DNA of 64,000 nucleotides from Hyphomicrobiales bacterium. GTDB lineage: Bacteria; Pseudomonadota; Alphaproteobacteria; Rhizobiales; Rhizobiaceae. The position numbers and the translations under genes are program-made. Location: NCBI GenBank assembly GCA_900468285.1, contig UBTF01000003.1, forward strand, positions 186,001-250,000. Reading direction: 5' to 3'. A model generated the notes under the pieces. That model made no database searches. It was not told the origin of the DNA and saw nothing but the letters and a program-made list of their open reading frames with translations. The first letter of the stretch is position 1; every line of letters begins with the position of its first letter. Below are positions 8,263 to 17,639 of this stretch, one piece after another.

Positions 8263-11200
8263 TTAGGACGGGGACAATTCCTTCGCCTGTTCGATCTCGC
8301 GCGTCCCAGTCCTCGCCTTAAGCCACACAAGTGCGTCATCCAGGAAGGTGAAGACCACCGGAATGACCAGGAGGCTTAGGAAAGTGGATGTAATCAATCC
8401 GCCTATGACAACGACACCCATGGGCTGGCGAAAGCTTGAGTCTCCCGAGACGAGACTTAGAGCTGCTGGCAGCATGCCCCCGGCCATCGCGATGGTCGTC
8501 ATGATGATGGGGCGTGCTCGCTTGTGGCAGGCATCGACAAGGGCATCGTAGCGGGACATGCCAGCCCGGCGCGCCTCGATAGCGTACTCCACGAGAAGGA
8601 TCGAGTTTTTCGATACAATCCCCATCAGCAGGATCAAACCGATAACGGCGGGCATTGAAAAGCTGGTTCCTGTGAGCACCAAAGGCAACAGTGCCCCGCC
8701 AAGCGCCAGTGGCAGCGCCATCAAAATCGTGACGGGTTGCAGGAAATCATGAAACAGCAGGACCAGAACCGCATAGATGCAGAAAATGCCGATTGCCATG
8801 GAGGTGCCGAAACTGCTGAACAGTTCGCTCTGTCGTTTCAATTCCCCCTGCTCAACGAATTTCACACCCTGCGGCAGGTTTCTATAGCTGGGCAGTTGTG
8901 CGGCCTCTGCTGTCACCTCGGAGAGGTTTCTGCCATTCAGCTCCACTGAAAGCGATACGTTGCGCGATCGGTCAAGTCGGTCGATCTGGCTGGGACTGGA
9001 GCCTATGGAGATGTCGGCGACAGCTCCTAGCGCAACCTTGCTGTCCTTACCCTCGACGGGGACAAGTGAGATCGCATCAAGCGATTGACGGCTCTCGCTG
9101 TCAAGCATGACACGGATGGCGATCTGGCGTTCGGGCAGATTAAGCTTCGACAAGGCTGCATCATAGGCACCCGCCGTCGCCACTCGAATAGCCTCGGCAA
9201 TGGCCTTGGACGTAACACCCAGAGAGGCCGCTTGCGCAAGATCGGGTTTGATGGTGACCTCCGGCGTCTGCATGGCCGCAGAGGAGGTGACATTGCCGAT
9301 GCCTGGAAGAGTGCGCAGATCAGCCTCAAGGCTCGCTGCCGCCTTATCAAGAAGATCAGAGTCGTCGCCTGCTAGCGTGAGCGTGAGTTTTGTACCGTTG
9401 CCTCCAGAGCCTATTTCCAGACGAACGCCGGGCAACTGCTCCAAGGCTTTCCGTATGTCATTCTCAATCTGCGCCTGCTTTATATCCCGGTCGTCAATCG
9501 GTGTCAGATTGACGACGAGCGTGGCACTGTTGGTGCTTGAGTTCGACGTGCTGTTCATCCCGCCCGTAGAGGCAGTGCCAGTTGCCTGAAACACCGAGGT
9601 GACGTGGTTTACACCTGCGATGATCTCAGACGCCTTTCGCGCAGCCTCGTCAGTCGCTTCAATCGTCGATCCATATGGCGTGGTGAGGGTAACTTGCGTC
9701 TGGCTATTGTCAGAGGCCGGGAAAAAGCCTGTCGACAAATGCGACAACAGCAGGATCGTGAATGCCAGAAACCCGACCGTCCCAAGCACGGGAATCCAGC
9801 GGCGGCGTAATGCACCTTTCACAAGCCAGAGGTAACCGCGCATAAGGCGACCGTCCTCGTCATGTGTCTTGCCGCTGGCCTTCATCATATATGCCGCCAT
9901 CATTGGCGTTACCAATCGCGCAACCAGAAGCGAGGCGAGAACGGCAACCGACGCCGTGATACCGAACTGCTTGAAGATAATGCCGGGAATGCCCCCCATG
10001 AAAGCGGTTGGGAGGAAAACCGCGACCAAGGTAAACGTGGTGGCAATAACAGCAAGGCCGATCTCGTCAGCGGCCTCCATCGCTGCCTCGAAGGGACTTT
10101 TGCCCATGTTGAGATGTCGCTCGATATTTTCGATCTCGACAATGGCGTCATCCACAAGAATTCCCACCACGAGGGAAATCGCCAGCAGGGTGATGGTGTT
10201 CAAAGTATAGCCAAGCAGATACATCACGAGGAACGTCGGAATGATCGACAGCGGCAGGGCAACAGCCGCCAAAAGCGTCGCACGCCAGTCGCGCAGAAAC
10301 AGCCAAACGACGAAAACGGCGATGAGGGCGCCCTCATAGACCATGTGCATAGAGGATTCGTAATTTTGCTCGGTGGGCACGATGGTGTTGTAGGCTTCCT
10401 CAATCGTCACGCTTGGATTGGCCGCGGCAAATGCCTTCATCGCGTCGCGAACTTTCTCGGTCACTGCCGTATCCGAATAACCTTTTGAACGCTTGATCTG
10501 AGCGGCGATTACGGGTTTGCCGTTCAGGTACGCAAGCGAGGTCAGGTCGTTGTGGGTATCCGTCACCGTTCCGAGTTCGTCCAGCCGAACCCAACTCCCG
10601 GCTGGCAGGGGGATCGGTAAAGACCGGAGCTGTTCGACACTGTCTGCCGTTGCCAGCGTCCGAACAGACTGACTTTCGCCGCCAATCCTGCCCTTGCCTC
10701 CAGACAGGTCAGACTGCACCGCTTCGACCTGGCTGTTGACATCATTCGCGGTCAAACCGAGGCCCTCGAGGAGATTTGCGTTGAGCTCAACCCTCACTTC
10801 TCTATCGACCCCTCCGAGGCGGCCGACTTCACCAACACCGTCCACCGCCATCAGCGCGCGCGACAGATCGTTGTCGATGAACCAGGAAAGCTCTGCAGAA
10901 TCCAATTTGTCTGAATGCACGACGTAGGTGATGAGTGGCGAGGCGTTCAACGACTGTTTCGAAACGGTTGGCGCGTTCATTTCTTCCGGCAGGTCGTTCT
11001 TTGCCTGGTCGACAGCACTCTTGACCTCATCCAGTGCTTCCTGGGTGTCCTTTCCGACCTGGAAGGCAACAGAGATGCTGACAGAACCGTCGGTAATTGT
11101 TGTTGTAACGGAGTCCAGCTTGGACAGGCCCGTGAGTTCATCCTCGATCTTGCGAGCCACTTCCGTTTCGAGCTGCGACGCCGCCGCCCCATCCAGCGAA

Positions 11201-11346
11201 GCACTGATTTCGATGGTTGGAAGATCCATATCGGGGAAATTCTGGACGTCGAGGCGATTGAAGGCCCACAGACCACAGGCGGTCAACAACACGAAAAGCA
11301 AAACGGGCGGAACGGGATTGCGGATCGACCATGAGGAGAAATTCAT
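8263..11346 (-). CDS. RND (HAE1 family) multidrug efflux transporter
   Basis: This 1027-residue inner-membrane pump exports hydrophobic compounds using the proton gradient. It shows the HAE1 pattern: the N-terminal helix (residues ~12-30), a large periplasmic loop, a block of membrane helices from ~335 with the proton-relay pair in GILVDDAIVEIENIER (~395-410), a second periplasmic loop and a final helix block from ~850. Length is typical. The start ATG 11346 has a strong GGAGGGAG site and overlaps the adaptor gene by four bases (ATGA). With the adaptor and outer membrane factor genes upstream it encodes a complete tripartite pump. A response regulator and kinase diverge from the operon and may control it. 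Confidence 0.95.
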   Translation of the reverse strand: MNFSSWSIRNPVPPVLLFVLLTACGLWAFNRLDVQNFPDMDLPTIEISASLDGAAASQLETEVARKIEDELTGLSKLDSVTTTITDGSVSISVAFQVGKDTQEALDEVKSAVDQAKNDLPEEMNAPTVSKQSLNASPLITYVVHSDKLDSAELSWFIDNDLSRALMAVDGVGEVGRLGGVDREVRVELNANLLEGLGLTANDVNSQVEAVQSDLSGGKGRIGGESQSVRTLATADSVEQLRSLPIPLPAGSWVRLDELGTVTDTHNDLTSLAYLNGKPVIAAQIKRSKGYSDTAVTEKVRDAMKAFAAANPSVTIEEAYNTIVPTEQNYESSMHMVYEGALIAVFVVWLFLRDWRATLLAAVALPLSIIPTFLVMYLLGYTLNTITLLAISLVVGILVDDAIVEIENIERHLNMGKSPFEAAMEAADEIGLAVIATTFTLVAVFLPTAFMGGIPGIIFKQFGITASVAVLASLLVARLVTPMMAAYMMKASGKTHDEDGRLMRGYLWLVKGALRRRWIPVLGTVGFLAFTILLLSHLSTGFFPASDNSQTQVTLTTPYGSTIEATDEAARKASEIIAGVNHVTSVFQATGTASTGGMNSTSNSSTNSATLVVNLTPIDDRDIKQAQIENDIRKALEQLPGVRLEIGSGGNGTKLTLTLAGDDSDLLDKAAASLEADLRTLPGIGNVTSSAAMQTPEVTIKPDLAQAASLGVTSKAIAEAIRVATAGAYDAALSKLNLPERQIAIRVMLDSESRQSLDAISLVPVEGKDSKVALGAVADISIGSSPSQIDRLDRSRNVSLSVELNGRNLSEVTAEAAQLPSYRNLPQGVKFVEQGELKRQSELFSSFGTSMAIGIFCIYAVLVLLFHDFLQPVTILMALPLALGGALLPLVLTGTSFSMPAVIGLILLMGIVSKNSILLVEYAIEARRAGMSRYDALVDACHKRARPIIMTTIAMAGGMLPAALSLVSGDSSFRQPMGVVVIGGLITSTFLSLLVIPVVFTFLDDALVWLKARTGTREIEQAKELSPS

Positions 11347-12464
11347 TTTGCTCCCTCCTTCCCGGCGATCGTGGCACCGGCAGAGACTCTGACAACCGAG
11401 CCATCTGCGAGGAAAGCGCCACCTGCTGTGACGACCCTGTCCGCCATTTCGATACCAGAAACGATCTCAACACGGTCGCCCTGTCGGCGGCCTGTTTCGA
11501 CGCGCTTGCGCGCGACGGTTACCTTCTCGGCCTCATTCAGAATGAAGACATAGGAAAATCCGTCCCGGAGCGTAACGGCGGTCGCTGGCACTGTCAGTGC
11601 ATCGGTGTGGTCGAATTCGAAGTAGCCGCTGGCGAGTATGCCGGTCTTCGGGGTTTGCATTCCTGCTTCGGGCTGAAGGGTCACATAAACCGTGACCCGA
11701 CCGTTATTTGTGGACGTGGTGGGTGAAACCAACCTGACCACGCCACTTATATGACCGTCAGGCGTCGGTATAACTGCTCTGGTTCCTTGCTTTACATCGG
11801 CCAACCGCTTGACCGGCAATTCGGCCTGCCATTCGACCCTGCTCTGCCGGATGAGCTTGAACAGCTCGTCACCGGCATTCACGACGTTACCGAGAGAGGC
11901 CGAACGCGCCGATATGATCCCATCATCGACGGCATATACCTTTGTCCGGTTCAGTGTCAGTTGCGACGATGCCAGCGCTGCTTTCGCAGAGAGAACGTCG
12001 GCTTTCGCCTTGCGCTCGCTGATCAGATACTCCGTCGTTTGCTGCTTCGACAACGCACCCGACCCCGTCAGTCCTCGGGCGCGATCCGCATCCGCAACCG
12101 CTTGATCGAGCGCCGCTTCCTGCTTTTCGACGGTGGCCCGTTGCTGTTCCAGATCCGCCTGCGCCGTATCAGCGGAAAACTGCACCAGCAGGTCTCCCTT
12201 TTTAACTGTCGCACCGATATCTGCTTTGACGTCGATGATTTTAAAGCCGCTGACCTCGGCGGCGATGACCGCCTCATCCCATGCGGCAAGCCGACCACTT
12301 GCCGGAATAGTCACCGGCCAATTCAAGAGCTGAGGATTGGAAACGCTCACTGTCAAAGCTGCAGCTTGAGAGCCGGTCTGTGCGGCGTCTTCGCTGTGGG
12401 CAGAATGCGGCATGACAGTTATGGCAAGGGCCATGACGAGAGAGGAAAAAGCGAAGCTACGCAT
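11343..12464 (-). CDS. RND efflux periplasmic adaptor (membrane fusion protein)
   Basis: This 373-residue adaptor links the RND pump to the outer membrane factor. A signal peptide covers residues ~1-25 (hydrophobic core, then SAHS before EDAAQ). A biotinyl-lipoyl-like half motif occurs around residues 60-110 (EVSGFKIIDVKADIGATVKKG), followed by a long coiled-coil hairpin rich in Glu, Ala and Arg (~105-180), then the second lipoyl half and a beta-barrel domain. It overlaps the outer membrane factor gene by one base and the pump gene by four, so the three are translationally coupled. Confidence 0.93.
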   Translation of the reverse strand: MRSFAFSSLVMALAITVMPHSAHSEDAAQTGSQAAALTVSVSNPQLLNWPVTIPASGRLAAWDEAVIAAEVSGFKIIDVKADIGATVKKGDLLVQFSADTAQADLEQQRATVEKQEAALDQAVADADRARGLTGSGALSKQQTTEYLISERKAKADVLSAKAALASSQLTLNRTKVYAVDDGIISARSASLGNVVNAGDELFKLIRQSRVEWQAELPVKRLADVKQGTRAVIPTPDGHISGVVRLVSPTTSTNNGRVTVYVTLQPEAGMQTPKTGILASGYFEFDHTDALTVPATAVTLRDGFSYVFILNEAEKVTVARKRVETGRRQGDRVEIVSGIEMADRVVTAGGAFLADGSVVRVSAGATIAGKEGAK

Positions 12465-13888
12465 CAGTGTGTTCCAGTCGTAAGAGCATTCGAGGCGCCA
12501 GCCGGAGCGGACCAGCCGCCTCCCAGGGACTTGTAAAGTGCGATCCAGTATCGGACCGCGTCGCGCCTGATTTCGATGAGTGTTATGGCGGCAGACTGCG
12601 CAGAGCGACGGGCTTCTTCGCGGTCCAGAATACTGGCCCCGCCAGACTTCCAGTTCTCATCAACCGATCGGAAATAGCGCTGGTAATTGTCGGCCGCAAT
12701 TTTGGCGTCGTTAATACGCTTTAACGCGGTATTGACGTTGATCAGCGCTGTCTCAACGTCGGATACCGCGGTCAGAACACCGGATCTGTAGCTTGCGACA
12801 GCAACGTAGTAATCCGCTACAGCACTTCGCACCGCCGCCCGTCGCGTGCCTCCATCGAACAGCGGTATCGATAAGGCAGGACCAAACGACCAGGGAACCG
12901 ACCTGCCGGATACGGTAGCCTCGCTGATGGAAATCGATCCACTTAAACTCAGACTTGGGTAGAGATCAGCTTTTGCTGCACCAACATCGGCGATCGTCGC
13001 TGCGACCTCGGCCTCCAGAGCATTGATGTCAGGCCTTTGCCGCAAAGCCTCTGCCGGGACGGAGGTAATGCGCACGACTGACGGCTGTGGAATACGGCTC
13101 TTTCCCTTATCCAGCAGCTTTCGAACCGAAAGCTCGTCTGCGGCCGTCAGCTGTACAATTGACTTGACGAGGATTTCACAATCCCCGTGTTGAGATGTCA
13201 GGCTGGAGGACGATGTCGCCGCGCTGGCTCGCGACAGCGCGAGATCGGCGGTCGAAGTAAAGCCAGAATCTGCGGATTTTTCAGTGGCCCGTATCGTCTC
13301 TCTTTGCGACGCAAGTTCATCTCGGTAAAGCCGTTCCAACTGGCGGCAGGCGCGATATTGGACGTAGTAATCGCCCAACTCAGCCGCGACGGAAACACGT
13401 GCGTCATGCCACGACCAGACCTTGCCTTCAGCTCTCGCAGCCGCGGCTTGTGTCTCTTTCTTGGTCTTTCCAAACAGATCAAGCTCCCAGGAGGCATCCA
13501 GTCCGCCACTCTTGCTCGTTCCGGCTCTGATTTTGTTGAGGTCATCTCCCTTGTTTCCCTCACGCGACGCGGAAGCGGACCCATCGAGTGACGGGAATAG
13601 GCCAGCTCGTGCCGAATCGAGCGACGCGCGGGCCTTATCGATGTTGGCAACCGCCTCCTGAATGGAGGGATTCCCTCGCTCTGCCAGATCGAGCAATTCC
13701 GTGAGCGAAGGATCTTTAAAACTGGCCCACCAGTCTACGAGATCAGCGGAGCGGCCACCATGTGGCAATGTCTCGTGCCAGTATGAAGCCACGACGGAAG
13801 GGGAAGGCTTGAGGTCGCCAATGGCCGTGCAGCCGGTTAGCGACACAAAAGTAGCGACGATAGATATGGAGGAAAAAAATCTGCGCAT
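12464..13888 (-). CDS. outer membrane efflux lipoprotein, NodT family
   Basis: This 474-residue outer membrane factor forms the exit duct of the tripartite pump. The N terminus is a lipoprotein signal: MRRF, a hydrophobic stretch, then LTGC with Cys 20 as the lipidation site. Two outer-membrane-efflux repeats follow, rich in Ala, Ser and Arg and with predicted long helices, for example LDLAERGNPSIQEAVANIDKA at ~65-85. It is the first gene of the efflux operon; its start is 148 bases from the divergent response regulator, so this gap must hold both promoters. Confidence 0.92.
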   Translation of the reverse strand: MRRFFSSISIVATFVSLTGCTAIGDLKPSPSVVASYWHETLPHGGRSADLVDWWASFKDPSLTELLDLAERGNPSIQEAVANIDKARASLDSARAGLFPSLDGSASASREGNKGDDLNKIRAGTSKSGGLDASWELDLFGKTKKETQAAAARAEGKVWSWHDARVSVAAELGDYYVQYRACRQLERLYRDELASQRETIRATEKSADSGFTSTADLALSRASAATSSSSLTSQHGDCEILVKSIVQLTAADELSVRKLLDKGKSRIPQPSVVRITSVPAEALRQRPDINALEAEVAATIADVGAAKADLYPSLSLSGSISISEATVSGRSVPWSFGPALSIPLFDGGTRRAAVRSAVADYYVAVASYRSGVLTAVSDVETALINVNTALKRINDAKIAADNYQRYFRSVDENWKSGGASILDREEARRSAQSAAITLIEIRRDAVRYWIALYKSLGGGWSAPAGASNALTTGTH

Positions 13889-14036
13889 GCGTTTAGGGCT
13901 GCCTTGAGAGCTGACGCCTGTACTATAGGGATGGTGATGTTAATGTCGGTCAAGAACGTGTTAAGTTATGTAAAAGTGCTGTATTTGCAGGCGCCAGGCT
14001 TTAGAAGTGGAAGCATCGACGCGACGGATGCAAGAT
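13889..14036. promoter_or_regulatory. divergent promoter region, efflux operon / two-component genes
   Basis: This 148-base gap separates the efflux operon (minus) from the response regulator (plus). GTTAA occurs at 13939-13943 and again at 13960-13964, 21 bases apart, and is followed directly by GTTAT. Two helical turns between repeats suits tandem binding by an OmpR-type regulator, but the motif is short and AT-rich and may be chance. Confidence 0.4.
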
Positions 14037-14723
14037 ATGCCCAAGGTGCTTTTAATCGACGATGACATCGAGCTGACAAATCTGCTCTGCGAATACCTGA
14101 CCGAAGAAGGCTTCTCTGTTACCACCACGAACGATGGCAGAACCGGTGTGGCCGCAGCCACAACCTCGTCGATCGATCTCATTGTTCTTGACATCATGAT
14201 GCCACGCATAAACGGCCTCGATGTGCTGCGGAAAATCCGGCAGGTCAGCGATGTTCCGGTTTTGATGCTCACCGCCCGCGGAGACGACATCGATAGAATT
14301 TCCGGGCTCAATCTGGGCGCGGACGATTATGTTGCCAAGCCCTGTTCGCCAGGAGAGTTGGCGGCTCGAATTCGCGCCATTCTGCGTCGTTCCGGCCGGA
14401 GCGAGCGGGATGGATCACTGGAAATGCTAAAGACCGGCGCACTGATGCTCTATCCGTCAAACCGCAGAGCGGAGTGGCACGGTTCCCAACTCGAACTGAC
14501 GGGTACCGAGTTCAGCCTGCTCGAGGTTCTTGTCCGGTCGTCCGGACAGCTCGTATCCAAACAGGATATTTCCCTTCGCGCCTTCGGCAAACCTCTCACG
14601 GCATTTGACCGTCGCATCGACGTCCATATCAGTAGTATCCGCCAAAAGCTTGGAACGCGCGAAGACGGGCAGCCCTGGATTCAGGCCGTAAGAGGACGCG
14701 GCTATCAGCTGTTAGAGGGCTAG
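14037..14723 (+). CDS. OmpR/PhoB-family response regulator
   Basis: This 228-residue DNA-binding response regulator has a receiver domain at residues 1-115 with the acidic pair Asp9-Asp10, phospho-acceptor Asp52 (LIVLDIMMP), Thr79 and Lys101 (DDYVAKP). A winged-helix effector domain occupies ~130-228, with ELTGTEFSLLEVL and the recognition-helix region FDRRIDVHISSIRQKLG. ATG 14037 is preferred because the product then begins PKVLLIDDD as in homologues; in-frame starts at 14028 and 14007 are possible. The kinase gene follows after two bases. The receiver and effector halves most resemble CpxR-type regulators, and the adjacent divergent efflux operon is the likely target (inference). Confidence 0.92.
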   Translation: MPKVLLIDDDIELTNLLCEYLTEEGFSVTTTNDGRTGVAAATTSSIDLIVLDIMMPRINGLDVLRKIRQVSDVPVLMLTARGDDIDRISGLNLGADDYVAKPCSPGELAARIRAILRRSGRSERDGSLEMLKTGALMLYPSNRRAEWHGSQLELTGTEFSLLEVLVRSSGQLVSKQDISLRAFGKPLTAFDRRIDVHISSIRQKLGTREDGQPWIQAVRGRGYQLLEG

Positions 14724-14725
14724 CG

Positions 14726-16006
14726 ATGCATAGACTGTTCTGGAAATTCTTCACCGTGGTTTGGCTGGCCATGGCAGGGTCAATAGCGCTGTTGTTTGCC
14801 ATCAGCACCCTGTTCCAATCTCCTTTTGAAGAAGAAGTCACCAACCGCGAAAACAGGCTTGCCTTGGACATAACGGCCCAGGTCTTGCAATCAGATGGAT
14901 TGGACGCTGCACAGAAGCTGGTGGCAGCCATGCAGCGTACCGGTCGAGAATTATCCATTCGCATCAGCCCGGTTGGTCCAGCAATCGACTGCGTGGTAAA
15001 GGCGGGACATGATCTGATTGTAAACGCGGTAAGCGACCGGAATTGCTACGAGGTCGAAATTGCCGGCTCGCATCAGGGTGTCATTTCGAAAACCTGGCCG
15101 CGTACAGTTCCATGGTTGGCCGCACTTCTGGCGGCAGCGGGAGCGGCTTACTGGCTCGCTCGATACTTTATCACCCCTGTAGAGCAACTCAGATATGGGC
15201 TGCGAGCCATAGCAGATGGCCAACTTGATGTTCGAATAGCCCATACAATTGGCAGCAAGCGCGACGAAGTCGCCTCGCTCGCGCACGACCTCGACATTAC
15301 AGCAGCACGGCTTCAGGAACTCCAGATTGCACAACAACAGTTGTTTCACGATGTCTCTCACGAGATACGCTCGCCCCTGTCTAGATTGCAGGCAGCCATA
15401 GGCGTTTTACAACAAAACCCAGCGCGGTTGACGGCAATGATCGAGCGGATGGGGAAGGAGGTCGAGCGCCTGGACGAATTGGTCGGGGGAATTCTGACAT
15501 TGGCCAGGCTCTCGGAACGACAGGCTACCCGCTTTGACCGGCAAACCCTCGATGTTGTCGATCTTGTCAGAGAGATTGTCGAGGACGCGAGTTTCGAGGG
15601 CCAGTCCCGCGATATCAAGGTTCAATACGAAGGCGTCGATACATTCGTGGCTTCGGTCAATGGTGAATTGATTTACCGGGCTCTAGAAAACGTGATCCGC
15701 AATGCAATTGCCTACACCCGAGACAAAACATCTGTTCTCGTCACGTCGAAGGTCCACGGTCAGCAACTTACGCTGTCGATCCAGGATGAGGGCCCCGGCG
15801 TACCGGAGGCGGAACTGGACGCTATTTTCCAACCGTTCTCACAAAGCTCGACCGTCACGACCCGCTCGGGCTTTGGCCTCGGCCTTGCCATCACACGTCG
15901 CGCCGCCGAATGGCATGGCGGCGGCGCATTTGCCACCAATACGCCGTCAGGCGGGCTGCGCGTAGACATCACCATTCCAGCGGGTTCTCGAGATACAGGA
16001 CAGTGA
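14726..16006 (+). CDS. membrane sensor histidine kinase
   Basis: This 426-residue kinase partners the response regulator two bases upstream. TM1 spans ~8-30, a short periplasmic region ~31-125 contains two cysteines (89 and 107), TM2 covers ~127-148 and a HAMP linker ~150-205. The dimerisation/phosphotransfer domain has its phospho-acceptor His212 in HDVSHEIRSPLSR. The ATPase domain shows the N box (NVIRNAIAYT), G1 box (DEGPGVPEAEL) and G2 region (GFGLGLAI). Architecture matches CpxA-type kinases. The periplasmic sensor is small and gives no clue to ligand; the two cysteines could respond to redox or envelope stress, which is speculation. Confidence 0.92.
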   Translation: MHRLFWKFFTVVWLAMAGSIALLFAISTLFQSPFEEEVTNRENRLALDITAQVLQSDGLDAAQKLVAAMQRTGRELSIRISPVGPAIDCVVKAGHDLIVNAVSDRNCYEVEIAGSHQGVISKTWPRTVPWLAALLAAAGAAYWLARYFITPVEQLRYGLRAIADGQLDVRIAHTIGSKRDEVASLAHDLDITAARLQELQIAQQQLFHDVSHEIRSPLSRLQAAIGVLQQNPARLTAMIERMGKEVERLDELVGGILTLARLSERQATRFDRQTLDVVDLVREIVEDASFEGQSRDIKVQYEGVDTFVASVNGELIYRALENVIRNAIAYTRDKTSVLVTSKVHGQQLTLSIQDEGPGVPEAELDAIFQPFSQSSTVTTRSGFGLGLAITRRAAEWHGGGAFATNTPSGGLRVDITIPAGSRDTGQ

Positions 16007-16234
16007 GCTAGCTGGCGCGAGAGATATCGCCGGCGCTGAACCCTGTGTGGACGGCCGATTGCGTCAAGTCTAACAAGCCATCGAACCGGTGAACCCGATC
16101 TCGAATAGCCCGGTTTCACAGCGCAGTACGGCAAGCCTCCCGATCAGCTCGCCAGATTTTACCAACTCGTCACTAAGAATGCATTCAAGAATGTAAGGCC
16201 ATCAACGGAAATGGTGAAATCTAAAGGCCCACCC

Positions 16235-16849
16235 TCAGTCCAATCTCGTTGATTTTTTGTCAGGTGAAAGCGCCTGCTCAAGAACGGAGCTGGCGAGCCG
16301 CGCCGTTGCTAGCAAGCGGGTCACGTCGCTGCCATTGCGCGCCTTGGCTGAAAGCCCGGACATTGTTGTACTGATATAGTCGGTAACGCTTGCAGCCGCT
16401 TCCGGGTGGCGTTCGCTGATATAATCGCGGATTACGGTCTCTGCAGCGATAGTGCAGGCCAGCGCCGCTTCGCGCACTTCTGTGTCGTTGCAACGGGTGC
16501 TCTCCAACACAAGGCAACCGGCTGCGGGATCGGATGAATAGCGACGCGCAGCCTCCTCTAGAACCTCAGAGAGAGCCTCCGCAACCGGACGATCTGCGCG
16601 CAGAATCTCTTGTAGAGGAATGGCCCCGGTCGTGGCCCAGCGGTCGAGAACGCGGGTGTAAAGGCCCGCCTTACTGTCAAATGCAGAGTAGAAGCTGGGA
16701 GGATTTATGCCCAGCGCCTCTGTAATATCGGCGACACTGACTGCGTCGTATCCACGCGCGTGGAAGAGCTGTTGAGCGGTCATGACTGCGTCGTCCGGAT
16801 CGAAGCGACGAGGACGTCCCCTTGCCTTTGATGTTTTTGTAGGGTTCAT
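16235..16849 (-). CDS. bdcR: TetR/AcrR-family regulator, BdcR-like
   Basis: This 204-residue repressor has an N-terminal TetR helix-turn-helix at residues ~18-62, with GRPRRFDPDDAV, AVSVADITEALGINPPSFY and SKAGLYTRVLDR, and a C-terminal ligand/dimer domain. From memory the sequence follows E. coli BdcR (YjgJ) closely, including AARRY, a cysteine-containing segment and a TDYISTTMSGLSA-like segment. It is divergent from a BdcA-like gene 72 bases away, the same arrangement as in E. coli. It probably represses that gene, and perhaps itself, through the palindrome at 16884-16901. Confidence 0.85.
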   Translation of the reverse strand: MNPTKTSKARGRPRRFDPDDAVMTAQQLFHARGYDAVSVADITEALGINPPSFYSAFDSKAGLYTRVLDRWATTGAIPLQEILRADRPVAEALSEVLEEAARRYSSDPAAGCLVLESTRCNDTEVREAALACTIAAETVIRDYISERHPEAAASVTDYISTTMSGLSAKARNGSDVTRLLATARLASSVLEQALSPDKKSTRLD

Positions 16850-16883
16850 TATAAAACTCGTTGACTTTGATTTCAGTTTATTT

Positions 16884-16901
16884 ATGTATCATACACTACA
16901 T
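16884..16901. promoter_or_regulatory. candidate TetR operator between bdcR- and bdcA-like genes
   Basis: The 18-base imperfect palindrome ATGTATCATACACTACAT has perfect five-base outer arms (ATGTA/TACAT) and a symmetric central TA. It lies in the 72-base gap between two divergent starts, 34 bases before the regulator start and 20 before the SDR start. A repressor bound here would block both promoters. TetR proteins commonly bind palindromes of this size. Confidence 0.55.
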
Positions 16902-16921
16902 TAATTGGCAAGGAGATCGCC

Positions 16922-17635
16922 ATGACCGCATTCCAAGATAAAACAGTTCTCGTGCTCGGTGGGAGCCGCGGCATTGGCGCAGCAATCGTGCGGCGTTTCG
17001 TGTTCGATGGCGCTAAGGTGACGTTCACCTATTCCGGCTCACGTGAGGCGGCGGAAAAACTTGCCGCAGAGACAGGCAGCATTGCGATCATGACGGATAG
17101 CGCCGACAGGGACGCTGTCATTAAAACGGTGAGAGAAAGCGGACCCTTGGACGTGCTGGTCGTCAACGCCGGCTTTGCAGTATTCGGCGACGCTTTGGAA
17201 CAGAATCCTGACGCCATCGATCGTCTTTTCCGGGTGAATATCCACGCGCCCTATCACGCCTCTGTCGAGGCTGCCCGGCAGATGCCTGACGGTGGCCGGA
17301 TCATTGTCATCGGCTCTGTCAACGGGGATAGAATGCCCGTGCCTGGCATGGCCTCCTACGCTCTCAGCAAGTCCGCCCTGCAGGGCATGGCGCGAGGGCT
17401 CGCGAGAGACTTCGGTCCGCGCGGCATTACAATCAACATCGTACAGCCAGGACCAATCGACACAGATGCCAACCCGCAAGATGGTCCGATGAGGGATCTG
17501 ATGCATAGCTTCATGGCCATCAAGCGTCATGGCCGACCCGAAGAAGTGGCAGGCATGGTAGCCTGGCTGGCCGGGCCGGAAGCCGGTTTCGTGACCGGCG
17601 CCATGCACACCATCGACGGCGCGTTCAGGGCTTGA
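16922..17635 (+). CDS. bdcA: SDR-family oxidoreductase, BdcA-like
   Basis: This 237-residue short-chain dehydrogenase has the nucleotide-binding motif GGSRGIGAA (residues 13-21), NAG at ~82, catalytic Ser132 (IGSVNGD), and Tyr146 with Lys150 (YALSK). Much of the sequence matches E. coli BdcA as I recall it, for example IHAPYHASVEAARQMP and GPRGITIN. BdcA has been described as affecting biofilm dispersal by binding cyclic di-GMP. The enzyme substrate is not established by sequence. The start follows AAGGAGAT. Two cyclic di-GMP enzymes are encoded elsewhere in the window, but there is no direct link to this gene. Confidence 0.88.
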   Translation: MTAFQDKTVLVLGGSRGIGAAIVRRFVFDGAKVTFTYSGSREAAEKLAAETGSIAIMTDSADRDAVIKTVRESGPLDVLVVNAGFAVFGDALEQNPDAIDRLFRVNIHAPYHASVEAARQMPDGGRIIVIGSVNGDRMPVPGMASYALSKSALQGMARGLARDFGPRGITINIVQPGPIDTDANPQDGPMRDLMHSFMAIKRHGRPEEVAGMVAWLAGPEAGFVTGAMHTIDGAFRA

Positions 17636-17639
17636 GGTA

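Noticed and set aside
9862-10488. 208-codon open frame on the plus strand
   Set aside because: Antisense to the RND pump; product is His/Gln/Arg-rich without family resemblance.
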